This document shows, piece after piece, positions 10,551 through 20,139 of a DNA stretch of 64,000 nucleotides. The stretch is from Diplonema papillatum. Taxonomy: Eukaryota; Euglenozoa; Diplonemea; Diplonemida; Diplonemidae. Numbering within the stretch: position 1 is the first letter of the stretch; every line of letters begins with the position of its first letter. The translations under genes and the position numbers were made by a program. Location of the stretch: NCBI GenBank assembly GCA_030068145.1, contig JAPJBO010000195.1:1-64000 (forward strand), written 5' to 3'. The notes below the pieces were generated by a model. The model saw only the letters and a program-made list of their open reading frames with translations. It did not search any database and was not told where the DNA came from.

Positions 10551-10554
10551 CCGT

Positions 10555-10742
10555 GGGAGCGTGTCAGTTAGACTTTGGCGGACACTTGCCGGCATAGCGG
10601 AGAACCCCCCCCTTCCCCACATTTATAGTTTTTGACGGACAGATGACGGCATGGCAAACCATGGCTTTGTCCTATAGGCTTCTGCGGCCGCCCCCCCTCC
10701 CATGCTGGACGTTGTCCGCCAAAGTCTAACTGACACGTTCCC
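10555..10742. mobile_element. MITE-like TIR element 1 (188 bp), 3-bp target duplication
   Basis: The ends GTGTCAGTTAGACTTTGGCG (10561) and CGCCAAAGTCTAACTGACAC (10717-10736) are perfect inverted copies (23 bp perfect, about 29 bp with the outer GGGARC). CGT flanks both sides (10552-10554 and 10743-10745). A second copy with the same ends lies at 42008-42501, flanked by TTG. Two independent 3-bp duplications set the boundaries. There is no coding capacity. A 3-bp duplication fits PIF/Harbinger or CACTA superfamilies, but the terminal bases match neither canonical form. Confidence 0.88.
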
Positions 10743-10964
10743 CGTTCAAGCAAAATCAGTACATTTTGCGTCCTCCCCTTCCTCCGGCCCCCCGCCCTCC
10801 CCCCCGCGAACTGTCCCATTATTGGAGAAATTAAACGGGTGCAAGTGTCTCGCGAAGGGGGGGTAACCCCCCTATTAGGGCAGTGACCGCGGAAAACGCT
10901 TGGTAAACGCGTTAACCCCCCCCCCCCCAATGGGTATGCGGAACCATTTATAACCATAGATGGA

Positions 10965-11430
10965 CGCCTACCGTAGGCACGTGGTAGGCGGTAGGCGCGT
11001 TTCACTTTTTCGAAACCAGGGATGTGTGCTAGGCGCATGGTAAGCGGTAAGCGCATGGTAGGCGCTTTTCCCAATGGTATTTGTTAGCGCGGTAGGCACT
11101 TAAGAGGCGCATGGTAGGCGCATGGCAGGCACTCGGTAGGCGCATGGTAGGCGGTAAGCGCATGGTAGGCGGTAAGCGCATAGGCGTTTGTTAGCGCGGT
11201 AGGCACTTGGTAGGCGCATGGTAGGCGCATGGCAGGCACTTGGTAGGCGCATGGTAGGCGGTAAGCGCATGGTAGGCGGTAAGCGCATAGGCGTTTGTTA
11301 GCGCGGTAGGCACTTGGTAGGCGCATGGTAGGCACTTGGTGGGCACTTGGTAGGCGCATGGTAGGCACTTGGTAGGCGCCTTTTGGGCCTTCGCAGGCTC
11401 TAAAAAGCGTGGTAGGCGCTTGGTAGGCGC
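10965..11430. repeat. Minisatellite, GGTAGGCGCAT-type units
   Basis: Tandem 9-11-bp variants of GGTAGGCGCAT and GGTAAGCGCAT, arranged in a higher-order block of about 120 bp that recurs (compare 11100-11215 with 11215-11320). Open frames on the minus strand (LPSAYRANKRLCAYRLPCAY...) reflect the repeat, not a gene. Confidence 0.93.
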
Positions 11431-11880
11431 TTCGACAGCGAGTTTTCAAATGGATACTTTCTTCGGACCAGAGGAGGATCGCCTTGAATCGGCAGCGCTC
11501 ATAAATGCGAGCCACCACAGTTCTTAAGCGATAACTCCTGCCCCCACGGTAATCGTCTACCTAGTCTAACTCCCCGTTTTTGTCGAGGGTTTTTGTTGGG
11601 TTCTGCTTTGCCTTCGCAGCACCCTGCGCTCTGCAGCTTCTGAACGAAAGCCCCAAGTGCACCTTTTCAGTATCGGTACACATATGGGGTACAGCCACGG
11701 AGGGCCCTAGGCAAGTGCCTCAACCGGTGAACAAGCCAGGCTGGAAGCCTAGCAAGGCTGTGCTGAGAGCCGTATTGGCGCGCCCCACTAACATTTACTA
11801 CACCATCTACTATAAAATGAGTGAACTGTGGTGTGATCCGGTGGCCTTACTTGTGTACTCGGTGAGTACTAAAAGATACT

Positions 11881-12097
11881 AAATACTCGAGGGACTGCCT
11901 TGTGCTCATTTCGAAGGAGGCTCTAGAGGGGGAGAAAAAACAATACAACTACAAAGTGGGTCTTTTCTTGGACGCTTACGCCCGCCACTAAACCCAGATT
12001 CACCTGTGTTTCGTGTGGGCTACAGCACATTTACCGCCTTTGATCTATCGCAACTGGCAGTCTCCTCCAGCATTTCCTACAAAGCGGGTGCTTAGAC
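11881..12097 (+). repeat. SINE-like family A copy
   Basis: The unit of about 215 bp begins AAATACTCGAGGGACTGCCT and ends AAAGCAGGTGCTTATACA, with inner blocks CAATACAACTACAAAGTGGG, GCTTACGCCCGCCACTAAAC and CAACTGGCAGTCTCCTC. Other copies: 14098-14177 plus 16747-16845 (split), 21894-21963 plus 24365-24500 (split), 26166-26367, 26547-26758, 37140-37505 (interrupted), 37554-37738, and inverse 9188-9515. It has no inverted ends; an A run often follows the 3' end, which suggests retroposition. Confidence 0.85.
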
Positions 12098-12319
12098 AAC
12101 AATCGCCAAAAATCGCCACTTCACCCTATTGGGGTGTACATGGGGTGGTGTACTTGGGAAATACTTGGAAAGTTTTTAGTAAGTTCATGGGTTTTAAGTT
12201 TTTAACTGTGGAACACACCAAAACGTGAACGTTGACAAACGGTGAACGTTTTACCGTTTACCACATTCACTGCCTTAGGGGGGGGGGTTGCAAGGAGGGG
12301 GTTGCAAGGAGGGGGATTG

Positions 12320-12625
12320 CAAGAACGTGCTTGGAATGGGTATGTGCTCAACACCGCACTGGTCCCGTCTGCGCCGTGTTTCGGTCCTATAAGCCACGGA
12401 CACATAACGCGGTACATCATCAGCGCGGAACCTGAGTGTCTGCAGACAGGACAGCGGTCGGCTGTTCGTTGCTCGTCACAGCCAGCCGTGCTACCAGAGC
12501 TACCACCCGTGCTACCAGAGCGCAGGCGAATCCGTCACGGGGAGAAAGCCCCTACAACCGTGTCTGAGCAATCAGTTAAAAAACTCAGGGCACTCGCCCT
12601 GATTGTGACTGCGACTTGCTAGGCA
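12320..12625 (+). repeat. Dispersed repeat family C, longest copy
   Basis: Matches 42048-42360 over almost the whole length, including the 3' block AATCAGTTAAAAAACTCAGG GCACTCGCCCTGATTGTGACTGCGACTTG. The CTCAGGGC...GCCCTGA part can form a small hairpin. The copy is preceded by three short tandem GGGGTTGCAAGGAGG units at 12285-12320. Confidence 0.85.
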
Positions 12626-12683
12626 GCACTGACTTGTCTCCTTTTTACGGTGGCAATGCAGGAGGGGAGGGGGGGGGTATTTT

Positions 12684-12766
12684 AGAGTTAAAGTTCGCTT
12701 GAAATACCGGGGTTTTAGGGTCTCCGTGTGACCGTTCATGAATGGGTTCTCTTAGAGCAAGAAAGG
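12684..12766 (+). repeat. 83-bp dispersed repeat, full-length copy
   Basis: Runs from AGAGTTAAAGTTCGCTTGAA to CTCTTAGAGCAAGAAAGG. It is nearly identical to the inserted copy at 34788-34870, which is flanked by a 15-bp direct repeat. A TTAGAG/CTCTTA pair near each end is partly inverted. Confidence 0.85.
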
Positions 12767-13195
12767 GCTTTGTGGTTTCGGATTGTATATTTAGTGCATG
12801 CTTTCGTTATGGGTTATGGCTAGCCATGTCCGGGACTGTTTGTGACCGACACCAAGTACATTCCTTCGTGGAGTGTAATCTTGGGCCCCCCACGTTCTAC
12901 AAGTTGAGCAGGGGTTGCCTTGTAGCCCGTACCGGTCTGTTGTCCGCCATTTTGTTTGATGATCACGAACAATACCGATGTTACTTACTACATCGGATGT
13001 ATAATAAAAGAAAAAGGGCGAGTGCCCCTACTGACAGGTTAAAGCTTGTTGCGAAACAGGATTTTGCGTGATTGGGCCAGTGAAGGAGAGGGGGCGTTAA
13101 GCAGCGCCTCTCGAATACTGGCATTGCGCTTTTCATTTTTTTTTTTTACCGGGTTCTGTCCAGGCGGGATGGGATGCTTTCAGAGTATGGTCGTA

Positions 13196-13410
13196 TCCCG
13201 GCGGTACTGCAGAGCCACGGGCCTACGGGTCAAGTGGCTACGATTTCCCTAACTAAAGCATGAAGGCGTGGCGCACCTTGGGGCTTGGCGCTCGCGCTGA
13301 ACACAAGCTCGTCGAGACGGTCAGCCACAGGGCAGAGCGGACGGGGTTGTGGCACTGTGCTGCCGTCACGTTCCTGGACCGGGAGCGGCCTTTTTCTTTT
13401 TTTTTCTTCT
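13196..13410 (+). repeat. Dispersed family B copy
   Basis: A unit of up to 280 bp: GGTACTGCAGAGCCACGGGC, AAGTGGCTAC, CACCTTGGGGCTTGGCGCT, AACACAAGCTCGTCGAGACG, GGTTGACCGTCACGTTCCTGG, GAGCGGCC and a T run. The best copy is 21406-21685. Others: 18300-18545 (blocks reordered), 36703-36970, 44774-44915 and a 3' scrap at 3785-3830. An open frame (NTSSSRRSATGQ) persists in several copies but carries stops in others. Confidence 0.85.
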
Positions 13411-13687
13411 TCGGGTTCTGTCCAGGGCATTAGTTTAGAGATTTCTGGGGTTTTCAGATTTAGACCGGTTATAGGGGATGGTTTTGGGGGTGTGTTTTTG
13501 TCGTTTACGTGTCGTTTCGGTGTCAGTCCAGTGTTCAGACGCTTCTTCTGGCTTCAGCAGCACTCCGGCACATGGCACAAGCTGGGCATCAGCAGCGAAG
13601 GCTTAGCAGCCTTCCAGCGCCTTCGGCACACTGTTGTAAACACCACCCCCTCCCTATATTTGCTTCGAACACCGTTTTTTGAACTTT

Positions 13688-13780
13688 TTTTCCCGACTGG
13701 TGTCAGACTAGCCTACCCGAAGGCAGTTCATTTCTTCAGGCAAGTTTTCTCTACCGACGGAAGTTGTTTGGGATAGTGAT
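13688..13780 (+). repeat. Dispersed family D copy
   Basis: TTCCCGACKRYAACTRGTGTC, AGACTAGCCTACCCGAAGGC, AGTT...TTCTTTAGGCA and CTCTACCGGCGGAAGTTGTTT are shared with 19225-19312 and 44935-45032 and, more weakly, 4180-4262. It often follows the T run of family B (44.8-45.0 kb), so B and D may be parts of one longer element. Confidence 0.8.
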
Positions 13781-14177
13781 TTTTTTCTTCCCGCGGCCGA
13801 GTCCGGATTTGCAGATGTAGACCGACGGTCCAAATCTCTCTGCGACGTAAACTAATCCCCTGAACTTCTGTCTCTTCTTGTTCTTTTTTTGCTTGAATTG
13901 TGTCGCATTGCCCCGAGCTAAGGAGCCCGGGGGGAAACCGCAAGGCATAGAAGGCAAGATCCTCTACGCGGGACGAACCAATCAGAAAAGACCGGAAGGT
14001 GGCGCAAGGCCAGGGGCCAGCGCTTCAGGGCTTCGCGCGTCCAATCGCCGAAACCGGGTAAATCCTGGGGAACCCCACATGGTGCACTAGTCATTGGAAA
14101 TACTCGAGGGGCTGCCTTGTGCTTGCTTCGAAGGCTAGAGGGAGAGAAACAATACAACTACAAAGTGGGTCTTTTTT

Positions 14178-14256
14178 AGAGTTATAGTTCGCTTGAGAAT
14201 CCGGGATTTTAGAGTCTCCGGGTGACCTTCGTCGAATGGGTTCTTTTAAAGCTAAT
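14178..14256 (+). repeat. 83-bp dispersed repeat inside split SINE-A
   Basis: AGAGTTATAGTTCGCTTGAG through TCGTCGAATGGGTTCTTTTA. It begins exactly where the T run of the SINE-A copy stops. Confidence 0.8.
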
Positions 14257-14573
14257 ACGTACTGGGTGGGTTTGGGGGGGGCATGCATGGCTTCTTTCGT
14301 GTACACTTTATTTGCTCGCTTAGACGAGTCAGGTTCGAAACAATTTGTGACCGACACCAAGTTCTCGCCAGGATAGGTGAGTGCTCTTGGGCTCCCAAGT
14401 TGTGAGCAGGAGTTGCCCTGTAAACCGTACCCGTCCATTGTTCGCACCATGGCTCTACGTAGAGAAGAGTGTAGAATAGCTCAGAGCGGTTTGCGGGTAG
14501 AAACGAACGTTGCTCTTTTCGAAGTGCGTGACGTCGTCGCTCTCGGTAGTGAAAAATTTTTTTTTTGAAGATA

Positions 14574-16261
14574 CCGTCTTCGGAAAAATATTGGATAGGA
14601 AAATATTCGGATAGGAAAAATATTTGGATAGGAAATGTTTTGGATAAAACGGCCTTCCGCGGAACATTTGGATAATTTTCCGGAAATTTTGTTTTTGAAT
14701 TTATGTCTCCTCTGAGTGCCCGCACAGCAGTAGCTGCTTTACCCGGACGGGATTTTCTGTTCGGCTCTCTTGATGTACACCCCGGACTCCCACTCCGGAT
14801 TGCGGGGTAGTAGTTTTGCGGTCATTTGTGCGGTCGGCCTCACTCCCTCGATGCGGGAGTGGGACCTTCTCAATGCGGGTTTGGCCACTCCCGCACTTTT
14901 TCACTCCCGCATTGATTTAGTATATGGCTGCTGAAGTCCGGGGTGTAAGAAATGGTCAAATAAGAAGGCTACGCATCAGTGCCATGCAGCACAAAACGAA
15001 CCAGGGATATCAATCAGATATACCGCACGAGCAACACCGCAGAACGCACCGCAGAAAAGCGCGGGAGTACAGCTCGTGGGAGGAAAGAGACCTTGAAATA
15101 GGTGAGCTTGTTGCCGTCTAGGACTCACGGGAGAGATGCAGAAGTGGAACAGCATGCCAGGCAAAAAGAAGGTTTCGCGTGCAACGACCACTCGCGCTCG
15201 TACGCTGTACGGGAAAAACTAACTCCATTGCGCACGCTCTAGGCGGAAGTCGGAGTGAACCGATCGACGTTGACGAACAAGAGGCCAAGAGAGGCCGTCT
15301 ATCGTCATTAAGAAAAAAGGAGACCGCGATCCTTTTAGAACTGATCGAGCGAAAAACGAACGAACGGGGTCGCTATCACTTACTCGCTCGTGAGCGTGCT
15401 TGCGCGCGCGACCGTCACCCGAACTACTGGGTTGCCAGTCATGTAATCTCAGAACTTAGCACAGAATGGGCTCGGAAGTGGTGTCGGAAGCACAACTACG
15501 TACAGACGACTAAGACAAGTAGAGTACTGGATGAAACCCAGACGGAACAAAAGAAAGAAGAGATGCGGCCAGCTGTTCATGCTTTAATGGAGTAACGATG
15601 TCCGACAAAGCTGCGTCTTGAACTGCGACCATGCTGCGGCGCATTTCATGCCATGCGACACTCGCCCCGAAAGGTACTCGTGATGTGCACATTGACTATG
15701 GGCGACAAGCAAAGCGTTACTGTTGTGACTGGTGGGGCTGCGGACGGGACCCCCAACCCCGTAGTACCAAGTGATCTTTGCGGGGAAAACGAGCCGGATC
15801 ATTCCCCAGGTCGCAGACACGAAGGGGTTCCACTTGACCTAGACCCCGAATAAATGGGCCAACACCGCGACAACAAAGCAGTACATCGACGGGTGGGCGA
15901 AGATGGTGAGGGCGCAAGAAACGGTTCCATCAGCAAGCGCTTTTCCTTCTGCGAATCGAACCATCAGCGTCCCCGTTGCTTCCTAGTACCGGCCGCGAAC
16001 CGAGACCCAGACCCGCTGGGTCGGAGCGTCCAAAGCGCTCTCAGCCTAGGATTCCGTGGCTCATGAGGCGCGGGGGGAAACCAGAGTTAGGGGGCGGGGG
16101 AATACGTTCTGGACTTAACAACCGGAAAATCGTCTTGAACTTTGATCGGACCGGAAAAATATTTGGATAGGAAAAATGTTTGGATAGGAAATATTTTGGA
16201 TAAAATGGCCGTCCCAGAAAATTTTGGATATTTTTCCCATCCAATATTTTTCCGAAGACGG
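14574..16261 (+). mobile_element. pogo/Tc1-like DNA transposon with TA target duplications
   Basis: Terminal inverted repeats CCGTCTTCGGAAAAATATTG (14574) and CAATATTTTTCCGAAGACGG (ending 16261) match over at least 23 bp. TA flanks both sides (14572-14573, 16262-16263), as expected for Tc1/mariner/pogo. Inside each end the motif ATTTGGATAGGAAAAAT or its inverse is repeated three to four times (14585-14640; 16150-16250), probably transposase binding sites. The interior holds a broken transposase gene on the plus strand. Confidence 0.88.
15179..16060 (+). pseudogene. pogo/CENP-B-like transposase, broken
   Basis: The first frame (15179-15595) reads KKETAILLELIERKTNERGR and then LSTEWARKWCRKHNYVQTTK. 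The W-x-x-x-[WF]-x-x-[RK]-H-N pattern is the end of the CENP-B/pogo DNA-binding region. After a stop at 15593, other frames give APKGT...VHID (around 15660-15700), SVTVVTGGAADGTP (15716-15755) and TPNKWANTATTKQYIDGW (15845-15900). These resemble the DDE_1 catalytic domain. At least two frame breaks separate the pieces and the acidic triad cannot be assembled from one frame. The gene is dead. The family assignment is supported by the TA target duplication of the surrounding element. Confidence 0.65.
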
Positions 16262-16293
16262 TAAGTAGTTGCACTGTTCGTTGCTCGCCACAG

Positions 16294-16745
16294 TTAGGGC
16301 ACTCTGGGCACACTGGGTACCCGTGGTGTATCTAGTTTTTCGTCCGTCGGTTTCTTAGAGGTAGCGCGTCGCTTTGCTTTGTGTTTCTTTTTGCACCAGG
16401 GCTCATGATGGCGTAGACTTGTGAAAAGTGGTTTCCCCACTGTTCGTCCGTCGCTGTTGCAATATGGGCATCTGTCTCGTTTCTTCGCGGGACGCAGTAT
16501 GTATTCTAGTTGAACCGTTGGTGGTCTTTCTTTGCAGAACCGTTGGTGCACGCGCAGTCCCTGCTTTCCTTTAAAAAGGTGTCCGGCTGCCGTTGTTCGT
16601 GCGTGGCAGTAGGGGCATTGCAAGTCGTCGTCGCTGCTAGATTCTGGTTCCGTGGTAGAGGTGGTGCTTTGCGGGGTATTTATACTTGTAGGTGTGGTGG
16701 CTCTGCTGTTTTCGGCGGCGGTGTGCTCGTCGAGCTGCGTTCCGT
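16294..16745 (-). pseudogene. Fragment of USP-associated zinc-finger protein
   Basis: On the minus strand a frame gives a Ser/Thr/Glu/Asp-rich linker (TTSTTEPESSSDDD), then CPYCHARTTAAGHLFKGKQG and LRVHQRFC, then CPYCNSDGRTVGKPLF, TSLRHHEPWCKKKH and a basic tail. The same pair of C-x2-C...H...C fingers, with the same GKxLFxSLRHH spacing, ends the intact USP-like protein at 51373-53139 (CPACKAS..., CPYCNNDGRTAGK...). No ATG is needed upstream; the protease domain is absent and the frame is lost in SINE sequence at about 16750. It is therefore a second, truncated copy of that gene. Confidence 0.7.
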
Positions 16746-16925
16746 TTTTGTCGAAACGCTTCCCCCCGCCACTGAACCCAGATTCACCTGTGTTTCGTGT
16801 GGGCTAGCACATACATACAGCGGGTGCTTACACAAAAAAAAACAGTGTTCTGACTAGTAAATGGCATGACTAGTGCACCGTGCATGCAATGCAGGACCAT
16901 TTTTTTTTTGGGGGGGGGGGGGGGG

Positions 16926-17037
16926 AATGCAAGAACGTGCTTGGAATGGAACGTTGGTATGCGCTCAACACCGCACTGGTCCCGTCTGCGCCGTGTTTCA
17001 ATCCTCCAAGCCACGGACACAGAAGGCGGACCATCAT
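16926..17037 (+). repeat. Dispersed repeat family C, 5' fragment
   Basis: TGCAAGAACGTGCTTGGAAT to ACAGAAGGCGGACCATCATC, matching 42058-42160. It follows a run of 16 G at 16911-16926. Confidence 0.85.
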
Positions 17038-17059
17038 CATTTTCTTTTTGGGGGGGGGG

Positions 17060-17350
17060 GTCAGGGAGTATTCTAATCCCCGAAATTCGGAGAATTCATG
17101 GTTAAAAAGTCTGTAGCATGGCCCGAAAGCTTTTTTTTTCCACGTTGAGCGAGCTTTTTTGAATGGCCTGAAAGCCTGGTATGCGACCTTCGTGGGCGTG
17201 TTGCTGCTTCGCCACTTTGTTGTAGACCCCGCGTGTGGGTCTTGCGGGTCCTGTAGCCTCCGTGACACTGGCCTTGCAGGCACACAAAAGTTTTCTCCAG
17301 AAACTCCTGTGGTTAAAAAATCTGTTTTAACCGCCCTGTTCTGAGAACAC
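17060..17350 (+). repeat. Dispersed repeat family E copy 1
   Basis: TATTCTAATCCCCGAAATTC, TTAAAAAGTCTGTAGC, CACGTTGAGCGAG, GCCTGGTATGCGACCTTCGT, GTTGCTGCTTCGCCACTTTG, CCTCCGTGACACTGGCCTTG. Copy 2 is at 20757-20962; a 5' part is at 19370-19460. A fragment of the 83-bp repeat follows at 17361-17385. Confidence 0.82.
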
Positions 17351-17385
17351 TTTTTTTTTAAGAGTTATAGTTCGCTTGAGAAACC

Positions 17386-17860
17386 TTTTTGTGAAACCTT
17401 TTTTTAACCATGCAGGATAATCCCTGGGGGGGGTGTCCCAGGTTTTACTCGGTTCAACATCAATCCTTTACGGACGGGACACACACACACACACATATGT
17501 ACACGTCGAAAAACGGATCTGGCGCTTCCTTTGTTTGTGCGCACTTCCCTACCTCCCATCCGTCCGTAAGGGGTTAAACCATTTACGGCACGCTGACAAC
17601 ATTGTGGCATAACATGTGACACGTGTCTTTTTAGAGCTAGTACGACACGTGATCGCATAGCCCTGTTTTTCCGGAAAAAAAAGGGCCCCCAGCAGCCCAA
17701 AACTAGAAACCTACATCTCGGTTGGTCCTAAAATGCTCGGAAAATTCAAAATAACTGGTCGGATGCTCGTGTAGGCTGAAAGAATGGCTGCAGAAAAAAA
17801 AAAAAAAGACAGAATCACCTCAGTTTAGTGCTGAGCCCACATTTCGTGGAGGTGCATCGA
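17386..17860. other. Intergenic, nothing recognised
   Basis: Contains a short (CA)n at 17480-17496 and an A run at 17794-17807. I see no gene or repeat boundary here. Confidence 0.5.
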
Positions 17861-17864
17861 ACTG

Positions 17865-18006
17865 CCTTCACAGTCTATCATCAGTCTATCACAGGCTATC
17901 AGGCTATCGTAGGCGATACACGCAATTATAGTCAATCAGCAGTCTATCACAGGCTATCAGGCTATCGTAGGCGATACACGCAATTTTAGTGAATCAGCAG
18001 TCTATC
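17865..18006 (+). repeat. Two tandem 61-bp units plus partial
   Basis: CAGTCTATCACAGGCTATCA followed by GGCTATCGTAGGCGATACAC and GCAATT is repeated at 17882 and 17940. A third unit is only partial. ATCGTAGGCGAT inside the unit is partly palindromic. Confidence 0.88.
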
Positions 18007-18299
18007 AACCGGGAATGGAGCAGCTCAATTACTATGCCTCTTCACAGGTTATTTTTCGCGTGTGAACCCCTTTCACAAATTAGTCGCGTAGCACTGGTAA
18101 GGGAGAGAGAGAGAGAGAGAGGGAAATATTCGTGCAATGCCTTTCGTGCATGGTTGGTGCTAGCATCAAGTCTTCTTGTGAGAAGACTGAAGTAAAAAAG
18201 GGGGGGAAAAGGGGAAGGGAGTGCTTCATCTGTTGGGACGAAACCATGGAGAGCTGACCTTCTGTTTTTTCCTTTTTTTACCGCGGTGCTGTCAAACAA

Positions 18300-18545
18300 A
18301 CGCATCAAGACGTGGCGCACCTTGGGGCTTGGCGCTTGCGCTGAGCACAAGCTCGTAGCCACAGCGCGATGCCTTCGACTCACGCTTTGCAAGCTATGGT
18401 TGACCGTCACGTTCCTGGGTACGGCGCGGCCTTCTTATTTATTTAGTTTCCGCGCGCACGGGTACCAGGGCCTGCTACACGGGAGCCAAGCTTCACGTGT
18501 TCGGCGGTACTGCAGAGCCACGGGCCGACGGGTCAAGCGGCTACT
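18300..18545 (+). repeat. Dispersed family B, blocks in swapped order
   Basis: The 3' block of family B (CACCTTGGGGCTTGGCGCT ... GTCACGTTCCTGGG, 18310-18425) precedes the 5' block (CAGGGCCTGCTACACGGGAG ... GGTCAAGCGGCTAC, 18470-18543). The other copies have the opposite order. This suggests tandem copies with an internal deletion. Confidence 0.75.
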
Positions 18546-18606
18546 TTTTTCTACTAGTGCCTGTTTTCGTGGGTGTACTGGGAAGCTTCACTTCCCAACA
18601 CGATCC

Positions 18607-19060
18607 TTTGTGCTCTGAGTGTTCTTCAGAGCTTTCGCTTTCGGGCGACGCACCAGCCGCGCCTGGAAGTGACCTTGTCCAGACAAGCTTATTTCCGTAA
18701 GTCCCCTGGACGAGTACTTTCATCTTGCCCCTACGCAATGTAAGTGATAGGTTTACCCTGGATGGTTTGATTCCTCTTCGTGCTTTCTTGCAGTCATTTC
18801 ACCAAGAAGTATCCCGCAGACTTTACGTCAGCGAACACAAAAGGCGCAGACAGACCAGGAAGCAGAATTCCTTTGTGCTCTGAGTGTTCTTCAGAGCTTT
18901 CGCTTTCGGGCGACGCAGCCCGGCACCAGCCGCGGCTGGAAAGTGACCTTGTCCAGACAAGCTTATTTCCGTAAGTCCCCTGGACGGGTACTTTCATCTT
19001 GCCCCTACGCAATGTAAGTGATGGATGGTTTGATTCCTCTTCGTTCTTTCTTGCGGTCAT
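18607..19060 (+). other. Duplicated exon-intron unit (protein-coding exon with GT-AG intron)
   Basis: The coding segment ending DLVQTSLF-P is followed by GTAAGT at 18697 and a 97-nt intron ending TTCTTTCTTGCAG at 18793. The next exon (HFTKKYPADFTSANTKGADR...) runs, in the same frame, straight into a second copy of the first exon (LCSECSSELSLSGD..., about 18875-18970), which is again followed by GTAAGT at 18971. The second intron ends CTTGCGG at 19056, so its acceptor AG is lost. Splicing intron 1 keeps one frame open across the duplication. I do not recognise the protein. The first copy's frame begins before 18590, inside family B sequence. Confidence 0.7.
18697..18793 (+). other. Spliceosomal intron, 97 nt
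   Basis: The donor is ATTTCC|GTAAGT; the acceptor TTTCTTGCAG follows a pyrimidine tract. The duplicated intron at 18971-19056 keeps the donor but its acceptor reads GCGG. In-frame joining across the exons supports the call. Confidence 0.7.
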
Positions 19061-19224
19061 TTCACCGACGGCAACACAGCCAGCCAAGCCTGTGCTGCAT
19101 TTGATTGATTGTTTCCAACACGTTCTGGTACCAGCCAGGCGGGAACTTCTTTTGTTTGAATTCGACCCGTAGGTAACCATCAGGGGAAACCCCTGCTCCT
19201 GGCGTGGAAAATCTTTTTTTTTTT

Positions 19225-19350
19225 TTCCCGACGACAACTAGTGTCAGACTAGCCTACCCGAAGGCAGTTGATTCCTTTAGGCAAGATTTCTCTACCGGCG
19301 GAAGTTGTTTGGGTTAACGTCTTTTTTTTTTTTTTTTTTTTTTTTTCGCT
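19225..19350 (+). repeat. Dispersed family D copy with T run
   Basis: Same blocks as 13688-13780 and 44935-45032, followed by a 26-base T run at 19321-19346 and a 5' fragment of family E (19370-19460). Confidence 0.8.
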
Positions 19351-19459
19351 TCTCTTCTGAGAATTTCAGGGATTATTCTAGTCCCTGAAATTCGGGAAAA
19401 TCATGATTAAAAAGTCTGTAGCGTGGCCAGAATTTTTTTTTTTTTCCACGTTGAGCAGG

Positions 19460-20135
19460 GGTCTTTAAAAGTTTGGGGGTTGGAGCGGAAAACCCGGTGT
19501 CAGCCCAAAAACCCGGTGTGAGGTCAAACTTTTTTTTTCCAACACTTGGGCAGCAGGGATGCCTTGGAACGAAAATCTACGCTCTAAACCGGGGTTTTGG
19601 TGAATCACACGGCATTCAGCGGTGACCCTACTGTAGCCCCGACCCGCACAGTAGGCTGTGTTGACGCTTCGGGTGGGGGGAGACGTGCCCGCGCAGCGAT
19701 ATATTTTGTGGTAGTGAGTCACCTTTTGGCTTCTGCGTGCGTGTGCCGCCTCTGGTGCACGATTGAACCAGCGTTAAACTCCGGAACACCGATCCAGCAA
19801 CTCTTCTTGTGGCGGGTTTGTGTTTCTTAAGGAGCCCTGCGCCGCAGGCGCGGAAACTTTTAAACGGTCGCACTTACGGATCAAAGCAGATGGGCACTAG
19901 GGTGGCTCGTCACAACTACTAGGTTGGCTGACATGTCAATTAAACCTGCGCCGCAGGCGCGGAAATTTTGACGGTCGCACTTACAGTTAAACAGATGGAC
20001 GGAAACACGTTGGTTTGTCACCGGCTGCAGCAGGTTTTTGTCCTGCACAACGCCCCTGCCACGGTGGAACACTGTGAACAGAATGAGCAAATAATGCGGT
20101 AGCCCCATGACGGAAAAGATACTCAGCCAAAACAC
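19460..20135. other. Intergenic with a 45-bp direct repeat
   Basis: The palindromic GCGCCGCAGGCGCGGAAA followed by CGGTCGCACTTAC and an AGCAGATGG-like block occurs at 19838 and 19949. I see no gene otherwise. Confidence 0.6.
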
Positions 20136-20139
20136 CTGC

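Larger units (their letters stand above)
14084..16886. mobile_element. Nested block bounded by GGTGCACTAGTCAT-type inverted ends
   Basis: GGTGCACTAGTCAT at 14081 and its inverse ATGACTAGTGCACCGTG at 16865-16881 flank a SINE-A copy that is itself split (5' part 14098-14177, 3' part 16747-16845) by an 83-bp repeat, a pogo-like element and a zinc-finger gene fragment. The ends resemble those of the element at 58983-61453. Nesting of at least three levels is visible. Confidence 0.45.

Noticed and set aside
10965-11430. Protein with LPSAYRAN repeats on the minus strand
   Set aside because: The frame follows from a 9-11-bp minisatellite, and it shifts wherever the unit length is not a multiple of three.
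18120-18300. Bacterial or organellar origin of any segment
   Set aside because: No operonic gene order, rRNA, tRNA sets or Shine-Dalgarno-spaced genes anywhere in the window.
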